A stretch of 44,673 bases of DNA from Flavobacteriaceae bacterium (GCA_017856205.1 JAFMFL010000002.1:1-44673), one strand, 5' to 3'. Positions 1 to 11,413 are shown, counted from the stretch's first letter. Notes: a model not told the origin generated them from the sequence alone. Translations and numbers: made by a program.

Positions 1-25
1 CTATACTCTCCAAGTAAAAGGATTT

Positions 26-850
26 TCATTTAAATTTTAAAAAAGTGTTTTTAATTTTTTTTAAAAAGGGATAAGGGATTAATGAAATAATGTATAAAAA
101 AGGTATGAGAGCATATTTATGTGCCGGTTGTTTGGTGATTTTGTAACCATATACCCTTACTTTTAATTCACTCCAAGCATACATATAGATATTTCTTTTT
201 TTTGTCTTATGAATAACTCTGTAATTGATTAATGATTCCTCAATATTTTCAAATTTAAAACCTTTTGAGGCTAGTAAGAACCATAATGCATAATCTTGGG
301 AAGTTGCAGCAATAGATGGATACTCTTGAATTGAATTGAAAACACGTTTATTGATCATTACCGAGGGGTGAACTAAAGGGTTAAAAACTGGGAGTATTTT
401 CAAAATTTTTTTGTGAGTGGTTGGCATTTTTCTTTGCGAAACTATAAATCCGTTTTCATCAATGTTTTGGGCATTAGAGCCAACAATTGCAATATCTGGG
501 TTATTAGTCAAAAATGCCACTTGAGTTTCAAATCTATTTACAAGTGAAATATCATCACTGTCCATTCGGGCAATATAATCTGTATCGCAATGCTTTAAGC
601 CAATGTTAAGACACTTTGTTAAGCCAACGGAATTTTTATTTTTAATTCTAACAAGCTTCTTACCCAAAAGCTTTTTGTATTTCATCAAGATGACACTAAG
701 TTCTTTGTTTAAACTTCCATCTTCAACTACAATAATTTTATTTGGTTTTAGCGTTTGCTCATCCCAAATACTTTTGAGAGCATTTTCGAAATATAAACCA
801 ATTTCTTCCTTGTGAACAGACATTAAGACACAAAAAGAGTGAAGTCCCAT
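26..850 (-). CDS. Family 2 glycosyltransferase (AmsE-like)
   Basis: This 274-residue protein is predicted to transfer a sugar from a nucleotide-sugar donor during surface polysaccharide assembly. It shows the GT-A nucleotide-binding signature VVEDGS (residues 41-46), the metal-binding DSDD (97-100) and a later SQDYALW (184-190), which fits the acceptor/catalytic region of GT2 enzymes. The tail is hydrophobic then basic, suggesting membrane association. The ATG at 850 gives the full GT-A fold, and a TAAATTTG box lies just upstream. It diverges from the next glycosyltransferase, and the DNA is markedly AT-rich, as in exchangeable polysaccharide loci. Donor and acceptor cannot be read from sequence. 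Confidence 0.85.
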   Translation of the reverse strand: MGLHSFCVLMSVHKEEIGLYFENALKSIWDEQTLKPNKIIVVEDGSLNKELSVILMKYKKLLGKKLVRIKNKNSVGLTKCLNIGLKHCDTDYIARMDSDDISLVNRFETQVAFLTNNPDIAIVGSNAQNIDENGFIVSQRKMPTTHKKILKILPVFNPLVHPSVMINKRVFNSIQEYPSIAATSQDYALWFLLASKGFKFENIEESLINYRVIHKTKKRNIYMYAWSELKVRVYGYKITKQPAHKYALIPFLYIISLIPYPFLKKIKNTFLKFK

Positions 851-871
851 TAATTTTTAAACTTTATTTAC

Positions 872-879
872 CAAATTTA
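872..879 (-). promoter_or_regulatory. Candidate -7 element of the leftward glycosyltransferase
   Basis: On the minus strand this reads TAAATTTG, an exact match to the Bacteroidota -7 consensus TAnnTTTG, 21 bases before the ATG at 850. No convincing -33 TTTG was found at the usual spacing. Confidence 0.35.
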
Positions 880-914
880 CAATATGTATTACAATCTAAA
901 TTTCCAATTTTATT

Positions 915-1994
915 ATGTTGAAAAGAAAAGTCCTAATCGTAACACCTTCATTGGGAAATGGGGGTGCCGAGCGAGTTGCGGCACTGGTTAGTAAAATGAT
1001 TTTTGACAGCTATGATGTGACTATTGTTTCGGGTTATGATAACTCAGATTTTGACTTCAAAGGAAATTATAGCTCTTTAGGTTTAAATAAAGGTCACTTC
1101 TCAATTTTTACCTTAGTCAGAGCTTTTTATCGAATGTTGCACACAACATTCAAAAACAAGTTTGATGTCGTGCTGGACTTTAGAGCAAAGAGAAATGCCC
1201 TTATTGAACTTGTTTTTATTTTGGTTTTTTACCGTAAAATCAAGAAAAAAATTTACACAATTCATAATTTACATGATTATACATTTTTCCCAAGGGTTCT
1301 TGAAAGGTTTGTATATAAAAACACTCACGCGGTAGCCGTATCAAAAGAAATCTCAAAACAAATACCTGTAAAGCCAAAATCTATTGAATTGATTAATAAT
1401 GCCCTTGACTTTGATTTCATTGATAGGCAAAAGGAAGAAGCCATCACGATGGATAAACCATTTGTAGTGACAGCTGGTAGAATGGATGATAATGTTAAAC
1501 GCTTTAATCATATGATTGAAGCCTATGCAAAATCGGGTTTATCCGAAGCAGGCGTGCATCTACTAATTTTGGGTGACGGTGTTTTAAAAAAAGAACTTAT
1601 AGAGTTAACGCATGAATTAAAATGTGAAGCATTTGTGGATTTTAAAGGGTTTCAGCATAACCCATTTAAATACTATACAAAAGCTCAATTTTTTATTTTG
1701 TCAAGCAAATTTGAGGGTTTCCCTATGGTGCTTATTGAGGCTTTGGCTTGTGGAACTCCAGTGATTTCGTATGATTGTCCAACAGGACCGTCTGAAATTA
1801 TTCAGCATGAATATAATGGATTACTCGTAGAGAATGGAAACATTAACGGATTGAGAAAAGCAATTACACGCATGGAGTCCGACAAAACATTACACCTAAA
1901 ATGCAAAGTAAATGCTATAAAATCAGTGCAGCATTTATCATTTGAAAACATAAAAACACAGTGGAAAAAACTGATTGAATCTGCTAATTTTTAA
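915..1994 (+). CDS. Family 4 glycosyltransferase
   Basis: This 359-residue GT-B glycosyltransferase probably adds a sugar in polysaccharide or glycan assembly at the inner membrane face. It has the N-terminal GGAER motif (16-20) typical of GT4 enzymes, a second Rossmann domain opening with TAGRM (186-190), and the E-x7-E donor-binding motif with E267 and E275 followed by ACGTPVI. Length is normal for the family. It is divergent from the family 2 glycosyltransferase and overlaps the 3' end of ftsE tail to tail by 11 bases. Specificity is not recognisable. Confidence 0.88.
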   Translation: MLKRKVLIVTPSLGNGGAERVAALVSKMIFDSYDVTIVSGYDNSDFDFKGNYSSLGLNKGHFSIFTLVRAFYRMLHTTFKNKFDVVLDFRAKRNALIELVFILVFYRKIKKKIYTIHNLHDYTFFPRVLERFVYKNTHAVAVSKEISKQIPVKPKSIELINNALDFDFIDRQKEEAITMDKPFVVTAGRMDDNVKRFNHMIEAYAKSGLSEAGVHLLILGDGVLKKELIELTHELKCEAFVDFKGFQHNPFKYYTKAQFFILSSKFEGFPMVLIEALACGTPVISYDCPTGPSEIIQHEYNGLLVENGNINGLRKAITRMESDKTLHLKCKVNAIKSVQHLSFENIKTQWKKLIESANF

Positions 1995-2664
1995 CCATTA
2001 CTTCAGACACCTTACCCTCCTCACACTTAAAGGTCTTACCAGGATATTTTTGAATGATACCAAAATCATGCGTAGCCATCAAAACGGTAGTGCCTTTTTT
2101 GTTTATTTCAAGCAACACTTCCATGATTTCCCAACGCGTAATTGGGTCTAAGTTTCCTGTGGGTTCGTCAGCAAGCAGAACTTTTGGGTTGTTTAGTAGT
2201 GCCCGAGCAATAGATAGTCGCTGCTGTTCGCCACCAGATAAGGTTTGCGGATAACGCTTTTCTTTGCCTTCCAAACCAACAAGCGTCAATACCTCGCTTA
2301 TTCTAGCGTTGCGCTCGTCTTTGTTTTTCCAGCCAGTAGCACGCAATACAAAGGATAAGTTTTGATTAACATTTCGGTCGGGTAGGAGTTTAAAATCCTG
2401 AAATACAATGCCTAGTTTTCTTCTCAGCTTATGAATGCGCCTTTTCTTGAGTGATGATAGCGCCGTATCACAAATGGTAATTTCCCCTTCGTTAAGTGGT
2501 AGTGCAGCATACATTGTTCGAATTAAACTGCTCTTTCCGCTTCCCGTTCTACCAATAAAATACACAAACGCCCCTTCAGCTACTTCAAGTGAAACGTCTT
2601 TCAATACCACCTTTTTGTGTTGGTTGATGGTTGCATTTTCTATTTTGATTATTGACGAACTCAT
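1984..2664 (-). CDS. ftsE: FtsE-like cell-division ABC ATPase
   Basis: This 226-residue ATPase is the expected cytoplasmic partner of the membrane protein FtsX, which couples ATP hydrolysis to septal peptidoglycan hydrolase activation. From the start used here, Walker A GRTGSGKS is at 38-45, the signature LSGGEQQR at 142-149, Walker B LLADEP at 163-168 and the switch His at 199. The LPDRNVNQN stretch after the Q-loop resembles FtsE more than importer ATPases. An open frame continues upstream to 2727, but ATG 2664 (or 2673) starts where homologues do. No FtsX lies beside it, so the FtsE assignment rests on sequence; a LolD-like ATPase is the main alternative. Confidence 0.8.
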   Translation of the reverse strand: MSSSIIKIENATINQHKKVVLKDVSLEVAEGAFVYFIGRTGSGKSSLIRTMYAALPLNEGEITICDTALSSLKKRRIHKLRRKLGIVFQDFKLLPDRNVNQNLSFVLRATGWKNKDERNARISEVLTLVGLEGKEKRYPQTLSGGEQQRLSIARALLNNPKVLLADEPTGNLDPITRWEIMEVLLEINKKGTTVLMATHDFGIIQKYPGKTFKCEEGKVSEVMVKN

Positions 2665-2842
2665 ATCTGCCATAAAAGTAAGCATGTTTTTAGAAGGAGT
2701 TAAAGAAAACTTATATTTAACAATCACATTTAATTAAAGTATTAAATAAAAAACTCAATTATAGTTTGATAATTAAATTAAATAAAGAAATAATAGTTTA
2801 AAATAAAAATAAAAAATACAAATTTGCATCAAAATTTAAACT

Positions 2843-4507
2843 ATGTGTGGAATTGTTTGTGCTTTAGATATTAAGCAATCCGCTGAGGAGCTTCGCCCTC
2901 AGGTTCTTGAAATGTCAAAGAAAATCCGCCACCGCGGCCCCGATTGGAGTGGAATTCATGCCGATGACTTTGCCGTAATGGCACATGAGCGATTGGCAAT
3001 TGTTGATCCAACTTCTGGACGTCAGCCACTCTATAGTGCTGATAAAAACTTGGTTTTAGCTGCCAATGGAGAAATATATAACCACCGTGAACTTCGTGCT
3101 ACAACACCAGATTACGCCTTCCAAACAGGTTCTGACTGTGAGGTTATATTAGCACTCTATCAGCAAAAAGGCGCTGATTTTATTGACGATTTAAACGGTA
3201 TTTTTGGCTTTGTGGTCTATGATGCTGCCAACAGAAGTTTCCTTATTGCTCGCGACCATATGGGTATCATTCCGCTGTATTATGGATTTGACCAAAACGG
3301 GACGAGATACGTGGCATCAGAACTCAAAGCATTAGAAGGCGTTTGCCATACCATTGAAGTTTTTCCTCCAGGGCATTACATGACTGAAAAAGACTACGAA
3401 CCAAAAAAGTGGTACACACGCGATTGGGAGGATTATGACGCTGTTAAAGATAACGAAACGAGTATCGGTGATTTAGGAAAAGCATTGGAAGATGCCGTAC
3501 ATAGACAATTGATGAGCGATGTGCCTTATGGTGTTTTGCTTTCGGGTGGATTGGACTCCTCTATTACTTCAGCGTTAGCCAAAAAGTTTGCTAAAAATCG
3601 TATTGAAGCTGATGATAAACAAGAAGCATGGTGGCCACAATTACATTCTTTTTCTATCGGATTGGAAGGCTCGCCCGATTTGGCTGCTGCTCAAGTGGTT
3701 GCCGATAAGATTGGAACAGTGCATCATGAAGTGACTTTTACCGTACAAGAAGGATTGGATGCCATCAAAGATGTCATTTATCATTTAGAGACCTATGACA
3801 TTACTACTGTTCGTGCATCTACGCCTATGTATTTGCTTGCTCGTTTAATAAAGTCTATGGGAATAAAAATGGTGCTTTCTGGCGAGGGTGCCGATGAGGT
3901 GTTTGGTGGGTATTTATATTTTCACAAAGCACCAAATCCAGAGGAATTTCATAAAGAGACCGTCCGAAAACTTGAGAAGTTGTACCAGTACGATTGTTTA
4001 CGCGCTAACAAGTCGTTAGCGGCTTGGGGTATAGAGGGGCGAGTGCCATTTTTGGACAAAGAGTTTATGGATGTTGCGATGCGCATCAATCCAAAAGATA
4101 AAATGATTACGCCAGAGCGCATGGAAAAATGGGTGCTGAGAAAGGCTTTTGAGGACGAACTACCAGCATCGGTGGCTTGGCGTCAAAAAGAGCAGTTTAG
4201 CGACGGAGTGGGCTACAGTTGGATTGACTCCCTAAAAGAAGTTGTTGAGGAGGCTGTATCCGATGCGCAAATGGCGCAAGTAAGCCACCGCTTTCCAGTT
4301 CAGCCACCTCGCACCAAAGAAGAATATTACTACCGTAGCATTTTTGAGGAACATTTTCCTTCACAGGCTGCAGCCTTGACTGTTCCTTCCGTGCCTTCTG
4401 TGGCGTGTAGTACGCCTACGGCATTGGCTTGGGATGCATCATTTCAAAACATGAACGAGCCTTCTGGACGTGCTATTGGTGCCGTACACCTAGACGCTTA
4501 TGAATAG
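2843..4507 (+). CDS. asnB: Asparagine synthase B, glutamine-hydrolysing
   Basis: The enzyme makes asparagine from aspartate, glutamine and ATP. The N-terminal Ntn-type glutaminase domain starts with the catalytic Cys2 (MCGIV) and carries the RHRGPDWSG segment (29-37) and NGEIYN (75-80). The synthetase domain has the pyrophosphate loop SGGLDSS (234-240). The 554-residue length matches bacterial AsnB. The start is fixed because Cys2 must be exposed after Met removal. An imperfect -7 box (CAAATTTG, 2819-2826) lies just upstream, and a strong hairpin follows, so the gene is probably monocistronic. Confidence 0.96.
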   Translation: MCGIVCALDIKQSAEELRPQVLEMSKKIRHRGPDWSGIHADDFAVMAHERLAIVDPTSGRQPLYSADKNLVLAANGEIYNHRELRATTPDYAFQTGSDCEVILALYQQKGADFIDDLNGIFGFVVYDAANRSFLIARDHMGIIPLYYGFDQNGTRYVASELKALEGVCHTIEVFPPGHYMTEKDYEPKKWYTRDWEDYDAVKDNETSIGDLGKALEDAVHRQLMSDVPYGVLLSGGLDSSITSALAKKFAKNRIEADDKQEAWWPQLHSFSIGLEGSPDLAAAQVVADKIGTVHHEVTFTVQEGLDAIKDVIYHLETYDITTVRASTPMYLLARLIKSMGIKMVLSGEGADEVFGGYLYFHKAPNPEEFHKETVRKLEKLYQYDCLRANKSLAAWGIEGRVPFLDKEFMDVAMRINPKDKMITPERMEKWVLRKAFEDELPASVAWRQKEQFSDGVGYSWIDSLKEVVEEAVSDAQMAQVSHRFPVQPPRTKEEYYYRSIFEEHFPSQAAALTVPSVPSVACSTPTALAWDASFQNMNEPSGRAIGAVHLDAYE

Positions 4508-4540
4508 GAGTTTTTTTACACAAATGATGTTGATAACTTG

Positions 4541-4586
4541 ACGTAAAACAAGCCTCACTTTAACCTTAAAAGTGAGGCTTTTACGT
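4541..4586 (+). terminator. Hairpin after asnB
   Basis: A perfect 12-bp stem (4550-4561 with 4569-4580, core AAGCCTCACTTT) encloses a 7-base loop and is extended by an outer 6-bp pairing of ACGTAA with TTACGT. It sits between asnB and gyrB. The following T-run is short, so termination strength is inferred from stem stability. Confidence 0.7.
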
Positions 4587-4594
4587 TAAATTTG
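4587..4594 (+). promoter_or_regulatory. Candidate -7 element of gyrB
   Basis: TAAATTTG matches TAnnTTTG exactly, 29 bases before the gyrB ATG. It begins at the base after the asnB terminator stem ends, so its -33 region would lie inside the hairpin DNA. Confidence 0.4.
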
Positions 4595-4614
4595 TAAGAA
4601 TAGCTTTTTCTTAA

Positions 4615-6561
<1,947 letters not shown>

Positions 6562-6586
6562 TCTTTCGGGATTAAGCTTCAAGCCG

Positions 6587-6594
6587 TATTTTTG
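6587..6594 (+). promoter_or_regulatory. Candidate -7 element of mdh
   Basis: TATTTTTG matches TAnnTTTG, 21 bases before the mdh ATG. A TTTC at 6564-6567, 19 bases upstream, is one base from the -33 TTTG. Confidence 0.42.
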
Positions 6595-6615
6595 CAAAAC
6601 CAAAATAACAAACAC

Positions 6616-7551
6616 ATGAAAGTTACTATTGTTGGTGCCGGAAATGTTGGCGCCACTTGTGCAGATGCCATTGCTACACAACGCATTGCAAGCGAAGTTG
6701 TATTGCTCGATATTAAAGAAGGTTTTGCTGAAGGTAAAGCCCTTGATATGATGCAAACCGCTACCACACTTGGCTTTAATACCAAAATTGTTGGGACAAC
6801 AAATGATTACACCAAAACTGCCAACAGCGATGTGGTCGTTATCACTTCCGGTATTCCACGAAAGCCTGGCATGACGCGCGAAGAACTTATTGGCATAAAC
6901 GCAGGAATTGTTCAATCTGTTTCCGAAAATGTTTTGGCAAACTCGCCAAATACCATTATTGTGGTGGTGTCAAATCCCATGGATACCATGACCTATTTGA
7001 CGTTGAAAAAAACGGGGTTGCCTAAAAATCGCATTATTGGAATGGGTGGTGCACTTGATAGCTCACGATTCAAAACCTATTTGTCACTAGCTTTGTATAA
7101 GCCCGCTAACGATATTCACGGTATGGTTATCGGCGGTCACGGCGATACAACCATGATTCCACTTACGCGATTGGCCTCATACAATGGTATTCCTGTTTCT
7201 ACTTTACTGGAAGATGATGCATTAAAGCAAGTTGCTGCTGACACTATGGTGGGCGGAGCAACGCTCACAAAACTACTGGGAACATCGGCGTGGTATGCTC
7301 CTGGAGCTTCTGTTGCCTATTTGGTTGACAGTATTTTGAACGATCAAAAACGTATTATTCCTTGTTCAGTTTATCTTGAAGGGGAATACAAACAAGAGGA
7401 TATTTGTATTGGCGTGCCTTGTGTTATTGGACGTAACGGATGGGAATCTATCGTAGATGTACATCTTACCGAAGAAGAACAAGCAACATTTGACAAAAGT
7501 GCTGCTGCTGTTCGTACCATGAATGCAGCTTTAGACAGTATTCTTTCGTAA
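6616..7551 (+). CDS. mdh: Malate dehydrogenase
   Basis: The enzyme interconverts malate and oxaloacetate with NAD in the TCA cycle. It shows the Rossmann GAGNVG (7-12), an acidic Asp32 that favours NAD over NADP, substrate arginines R82, R88 and R151, and the catalytic His175 in GGHGDTTM. The 311-residue, lactate-dehydrogenase-like form is the usual one in Bacteroidota. The frame stays open about 8 codons upstream of ATG 6616, but the glycine-rich loop must sit near the N terminus and the -7 box lies before 6616. gyrB and mdh are 54 bases apart and appear to be separate transcripts. Confidence 0.95.
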   Translation: MKVTIVGAGNVGATCADAIATQRIASEVVLLDIKEGFAEGKALDMMQTATTLGFNTKIVGTTNDYTKTANSDVVVITSGIPRKPGMTREELIGINAGIVQSVSENVLANSPNTIIVVVSNPMDTMTYLTLKKTGLPKNRIIGMGGALDSSRFKTYLSLALYKPANDIHGMVIGGHGDTTMIPLTRLASYNGIPVSTLLEDDALKQVAADTMVGGATLTKLLGTSAWYAPGASVAYLVDSILNDQKRIIPCSVYLEGEYKQEDICIGVPCVIGRNGWESIVDVHLTEEEQATFDKSAAAVRTMNAALDSILS

Positions 7552-7574
7552 TTTTTCAGCTCTTTAATTAGGTA

Positions 7575-7605
7575 TTTGTTAATCTGGGCGGATACGTTAT
7601 ATTTG
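7575..7605 (+). promoter_or_regulatory. Consensus flavobacterial promoter of secDF
   Basis: TTTG (7575-7578), a 19-base spacer and TATATTTG (7598-7605) together match the Bacteroidota housekeeping promoter (-33 TTTG, -7 TAnnTTTG). The secDF ATG lies 32 bases downstream. This is the clearest promoter in the window. Confidence 0.65.
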
Positions 7606-7637
7606 CTCGTCTCATATACGACACTAAATTCTTTATC

Positions 7638-10583
7638 ATGCAGAATAACGGACTTATCAGACTTTTTGCCGTTTTGTTTGGCCTTGTCAGCCTATACCAA
7701 CTTTCATTCACCTTTGTTACCTCCAAGATTGAGTCAGACGCAAAGACGTTTGCACAAGCATCGGTAAACCCCGATGATGCAAACTATTTTGCGCTTGTGG
7801 ATATTGCTGAGCGGAACTATTTGGACTCTATTTCAAACGAAACCGCTTTTGGATATACTTCGTATGCAACGGCAAAGGATCGCGAACTCAACAAAGGCCT
7901 TGACCTTAAAGGAGGAATCAATGTTATTTTGCAAGTATCTGTAAAAGATATTTTGAAAGGATTAGCAGAAAACTCGCGTAATCCATTGTTTAACCGTGCC
8001 TTAGAAGACGCTGATGCCTTGCAAAAATCTTCTGATGACACCTATGTAGAAAGTTTTTTCGAAGCCTTTGACGCACTTAAAGGCGACTCAAAGCTCGCAA
8101 GTCCAGATATTTTTGCCAATCGTACACTCAGCGATGACATCAACTTTAATATGTCCGATGAGGAGGTGCAACCTATTATTCGTAAAAAAATTGATGCTTC
8201 CATTGTTTCGGCATTCGAGGTATTGCGGAAGCGTATCGATAAGTTTGGCGTTACTCAGCCTAACATTCAACGATTAGGAAATTCGGGGCGTATTTTGGTT
8301 GAGTTACCTGGAGCACGTGATGTTGAGCGTGTAAAAAATCTCTTGCAAAGTACAGCGCAACTTGAATTTTGGGAGACGGCTTCAAACCAATCCTATGGTA
8401 CGTTTTTGGCGCAAGCCAACGAATTGCTCAAAACGGTTGTTGCAGCCGAAAAGGAAACCACTACTGAAGAGACTTCGGAAATTGACGATTTGCTTTCAGA
8501 CGTATCTGCGCAGCAAGATTCAATAAGTACAGTGGTAAACCCCATCTACGACTATGTTAAAGGAGCTGGTTATGCTGGCGGCCCAGTGCTGTTGCAAGTC
8601 GATGCAAAAGACCAACCTATATTGGAAGAGTATCTTAATCGTTCGGATGTGCGTGCGTTACTTCCTGCCGATTTGCGTTTTACCAAATTTTTATGGGGAA
8701 TTCCCAGTGCGGAAACCGATTTAGTTGATTTATACGTAGTCAAAGCAAACAGATCCAACGAACCACCACTTAGCGGTAGCGTAATTGTAGATGCAGCACA
8801 AACATATGACCAACTTGGTGCGCCTGCCGTTTCCATGCAGATGAACGGAAAAGGTTCGCGTATTTGGGAGGATATGACAGGCAAAGCGTTTCGTGAGGGG
8901 AGCAATATCGCCATTGTATTGGACGATGTGGTATATTCTGCTCCTGGTGTTTCTAAAGGCGCCATTGCGGGTGGACGTTCTGAAATTTCGGGTCAGTTTT
9001 CCCTTAACGAAGCCATTGACTTGGCAAACGTATTGCGTGCAGGAAAACTTCCTGCTGCTGCCGAAATTATTCAATCTGAAATTGTTGGGCCTTCGCTTGG
9101 TCAAGAAGCTATTGAGAGTGGAATCAATTCTTTTGTGATTGCACTGCTTTTGGTGTTGGCATGGATGATTTTCTATTATGGTCGTGCCGGACTGTATGCC
9201 GACATTGCACTAACCCTGAATATCGTATTGATTTTTGGTATTCTTGCTGGGCTTGGTGCTGTTCTTACACTTCCTGGTATTGCAGGTATCGTACTTACTA
9301 TTGGTATGTCGGTAGATGCCAACGTGCTTATTTTTGAGCGTATTCGTGAAGAATTAGTCAAAGGAAAAGGTCAAAAACAAGCCGTTTCTGATGGATTCAA
9401 AAATGCGTTGTCTTCTATTTTAGATGCAAATATTACCACTGGACTCACGGCATTTATCTTATTTATTTTTGGAACAGGACCTATCAAAGGTTTTGCTACC
9501 ACATTGCTAATTGGTATTGCTACTTCGTTGTGTACCGCTATTTTTGTTACAAGACTTCTTGTAGATGGACGCCTTCGTAAAGGATATTCGCTTGAGTTTG
9601 CTACTAAAGCAACCAAAAATCTATTCCGAAACCTAGCAATTGCATTCCTTAAAAAACGCAAGATTGCTTACGTAATTTCTGGTGCACTTATTACTATTGG
9701 TGTTTTCTCTCTTTTCACAAAGGGATTAAATCAAGGTGTTGATTTTGTTGGTGGACGCTCCTATACTGTTCGTTTTGAGCAGGCAGTGAATCCTTCTGAC
9801 GCACAGGCACAGCTGGTATCACTTCTTGGAAGTGCCGAAGCCAAAACCTTTGGTGAGGACAATCAGTTAAAAATCACCACCAACTACAAAGTTGACGCGG
9901 AAGGAACCGAAGTGGATAACGAAATCCAACAGGCACTGTACAGCGGTCTTTCTACTTATCTGCCACAAAACTTATCTTATGATGATTTTGTTAACGGTGC
10001 TGAAGACAAGCAAGTGGGTATTATGTCGTCTATCAAAGTAGGACCCACCATTGCTGATGATATTAAGAAAAACTCCTTTTTGGCGGTATTTGGATCGCTC
10101 ATTGTGGTGTTCCTGTATATTTTGTTGCGCTTCCGCAAATGGCAATATTCACTTGGTGCGGTTGCTGCAGTATTCCATGATGTACTAATCGTATTGGGTG
10201 TATTTTCAATTGCATACACATTTATGCCGTTTAGCATGGAAATCAATCAAGCATTTATTGCTGCTATACTTACTGTAATCGGATATTCCTTAAACGATAC
10301 CGTTGTAGTATTTGATCGTATTCGAGAATTTACACGCTTGCATACTGGTTGGGAAAGCAGCAAAACGGTAAACAGCGCCCTCAATAGTACGTTGAGTAGA
10401 ACCATCAATACGTCACTTACCACCTTGGTGGTATTGTTAGCGATATTTATTTTCGGAGGAGAAGCTATCCGTGGATTTATGTTCGCCCTTATTGTTGGAG
10501 TGCTTGTGGGTACTTATTCGTCGTTGTTTATTGCCACGCCGGTAATGTTCGATACCTCTAAAAAGAACAAGGAAAACGACTAA
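7638..10583 (+). CDS. secDF: SecDF fused protein translocase subunit
   Basis: SecDF uses the proton-motive force to help pull preproteins through SecYEG. This is a single 981-residue fusion of SecD and SecF. After an N-terminal membrane segment and a large periplasmic region containing VELPGARDVERV, a SecD membrane bundle carries GMSVDANVLIFERIREE near 555-571. After a short linker a second bundle, SecF, carries GYSLNDTVVVFDRIREF near 881-897. Duplication of this motif is the hallmark of a SecDF fusion, which is usual in Bacteroidota. It ends 4 bases inside the convergent lgt gene. Confidence 0.96.
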   Translation: MQNNGLIRLFAVLFGLVSLYQLSFTFVTSKIESDAKTFAQASVNPDDANYFALVDIAERNYLDSISNETAFGYTSYATAKDRELNKGLDLKGGINVILQVSVKDILKGLAENSRNPLFNRALEDADALQKSSDDTYVESFFEAFDALKGDSKLASPDIFANRTLSDDINFNMSDEEVQPIIRKKIDASIVSAFEVLRKRIDKFGVTQPNIQRLGNSGRILVELPGARDVERVKNLLQSTAQLEFWETASNQSYGTFLAQANELLKTVVAAEKETTTEETSEIDDLLSDVSAQQDSISTVVNPIYDYVKGAGYAGGPVLLQVDAKDQPILEEYLNRSDVRALLPADLRFTKFLWGIPSAETDLVDLYVVKANRSNEPPLSGSVIVDAAQTYDQLGAPAVSMQMNGKGSRIWEDMTGKAFREGSNIAIVLDDVVYSAPGVSKGAIAGGRSEISGQFSLNEAIDLANVLRAGKLPAAAEIIQSEIVGPSLGQEAIESGINSFVIALLLVLAWMIFYYGRAGLYADIALTLNIVLIFGILAGLGAVLTLPGIAGIVLTIGMSVDANVLIFERIREELVKGKGQKQAVSDGFKNALSSILDANITTGLTAFILFIFGTGPIKGFATTLLIGIATSLCTAIFVTRLLVDGRLRKGYSLEFATKATKNLFRNLAIAFLKKRKIAYVISGALITIGVFSLFTKGLNQGVDFVGGRSYTVRFEQAVNPSDAQAQLVSLLGSAEAKTFGEDNQLKITTNYKVDAEGTEVDNEIQQALYSGLSTYLPQNLSYDDFVNGAEDKQVGIMSSIKVGPTIADDIKKNSFLAVFGSLIVVFLYILLRFRKWQYSLGAVAAVFHDVLIVLGVFSIAYTFMPFSMEINQAFIAAILTVIGYSLNDTVVVFDRIREFTRLHTGWESSKTVNSALNSTLSRTINTSLTTLVVLLAIFIFGGEAIRGFMFALIVGVLVGTYSSLFIATPVMFDTSKKNKEND

Positions 10584-11413
10584 GCCTTTGCTTTGTTTTG
10601 GTACGAAAGGGCGATTAACGCTAATCCCAATAGTATAAGCGGAATGCTAAGCCATTGTCCAGTGGAAAGATAACCTATCTTTTCTCCAAAACCTCCTTGA
10701 CTTACTTTTACAAACTCGGCAAAAAACCGAACGGTAAATAGTAAGCTGAAAAAAGCACCAATCAAAAAGCCTTTTTGATTTCTGAAGCGGGAGTTTTTAT
10801 AGATTAAAAAGAGGATTATAAATACAATAAAATAACCTAACGATTCATAGAGTTGAACAGGGTGTCTAGGCAAGGTTTCTCCCTTGTTTTGAAACACAAC
10901 ACCAAAACTACTTCCTGTGTATTTTCCTACAATTTCGGAGTTAAAAAAGTTTCCAATTCGTATAAAAACACCACCAAAAGCAACCGTAATGGCAATTCGA
11001 TCAAGCAGCCAAACCATAGATGCATATTTGTATTTTTTGGTGTAGAGGTACAGTGCAGATAAAATTCCTATGACCGCGCCGTGACTTGCCAACCCTCTAA
11101 ATCCCACAAATTTCCATCCATCTTCAGTGATATTTACAGGCAAAATAATTTCGAGTAGGTTGTTTTGGAAATAATCCCAGTTGTAGAAAAACACCTCTCC
11201 TAGACGTGCGCCAATGAGTGTCCCTGCTACCATATACACTAAAAGTGGGTCTAGGTAGTCCAAGGAAACTCCCTCTTTTTTGTACATGAATTTCATCAAG
11301 TAAAGCCCCGAGGCAAAGGCAATTACAAACATTAAGCTGTAGTAGTAAACATTAAAACTGCCAAGACTGATGGCTACGGGGTCGGGCGCCCACAAAAATT
11401 TGAGTGCTAACAT
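10580..11413 (-). CDS. lgt: Prolipoprotein diacylglyceryl transferase
   Basis: This inner-membrane enzyme transfers diacylglycerol from phosphatidylglycerol to the lipobox Cys of prolipoproteins. The 277 residues are mostly membrane helices and include the conserved HG (111-112), the Lgt signature RIGNFFNSE (152-160) and HPVQLYE (184-190). It is the last gene of the leftward folE-cysS-yidD-lgt series, 37 bases after yidD, and meets secDF tail to tail. Its substrates would include lipoproteins encoded in this window (at 15426 and 29644). Confidence 0.95.
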   Translation of the reverse strand: MLALKFLWAPDPVAISLGSFNVYYYSLMFVIAFASGLYLMKFMYKKEGVSLDYLDPLLVYMVAGTLIGARLGEVFFYNWDYFQNNLLEIILPVNITEDGWKFVGFRGLASHGAVIGILSALYLYTKKYKYASMVWLLDRIAITVAFGGVFIRIGNFFNSEIVGKYTGSSFGVVFQNKGETLPRHPVQLYESLGYFIVFIILFLIYKNSRFRNQKGFLIGAFFSLLFTVRFFAEFVKVSQGGFGEKIGYLSTGQWLSIPLILLGLALIALSYQNKAKA

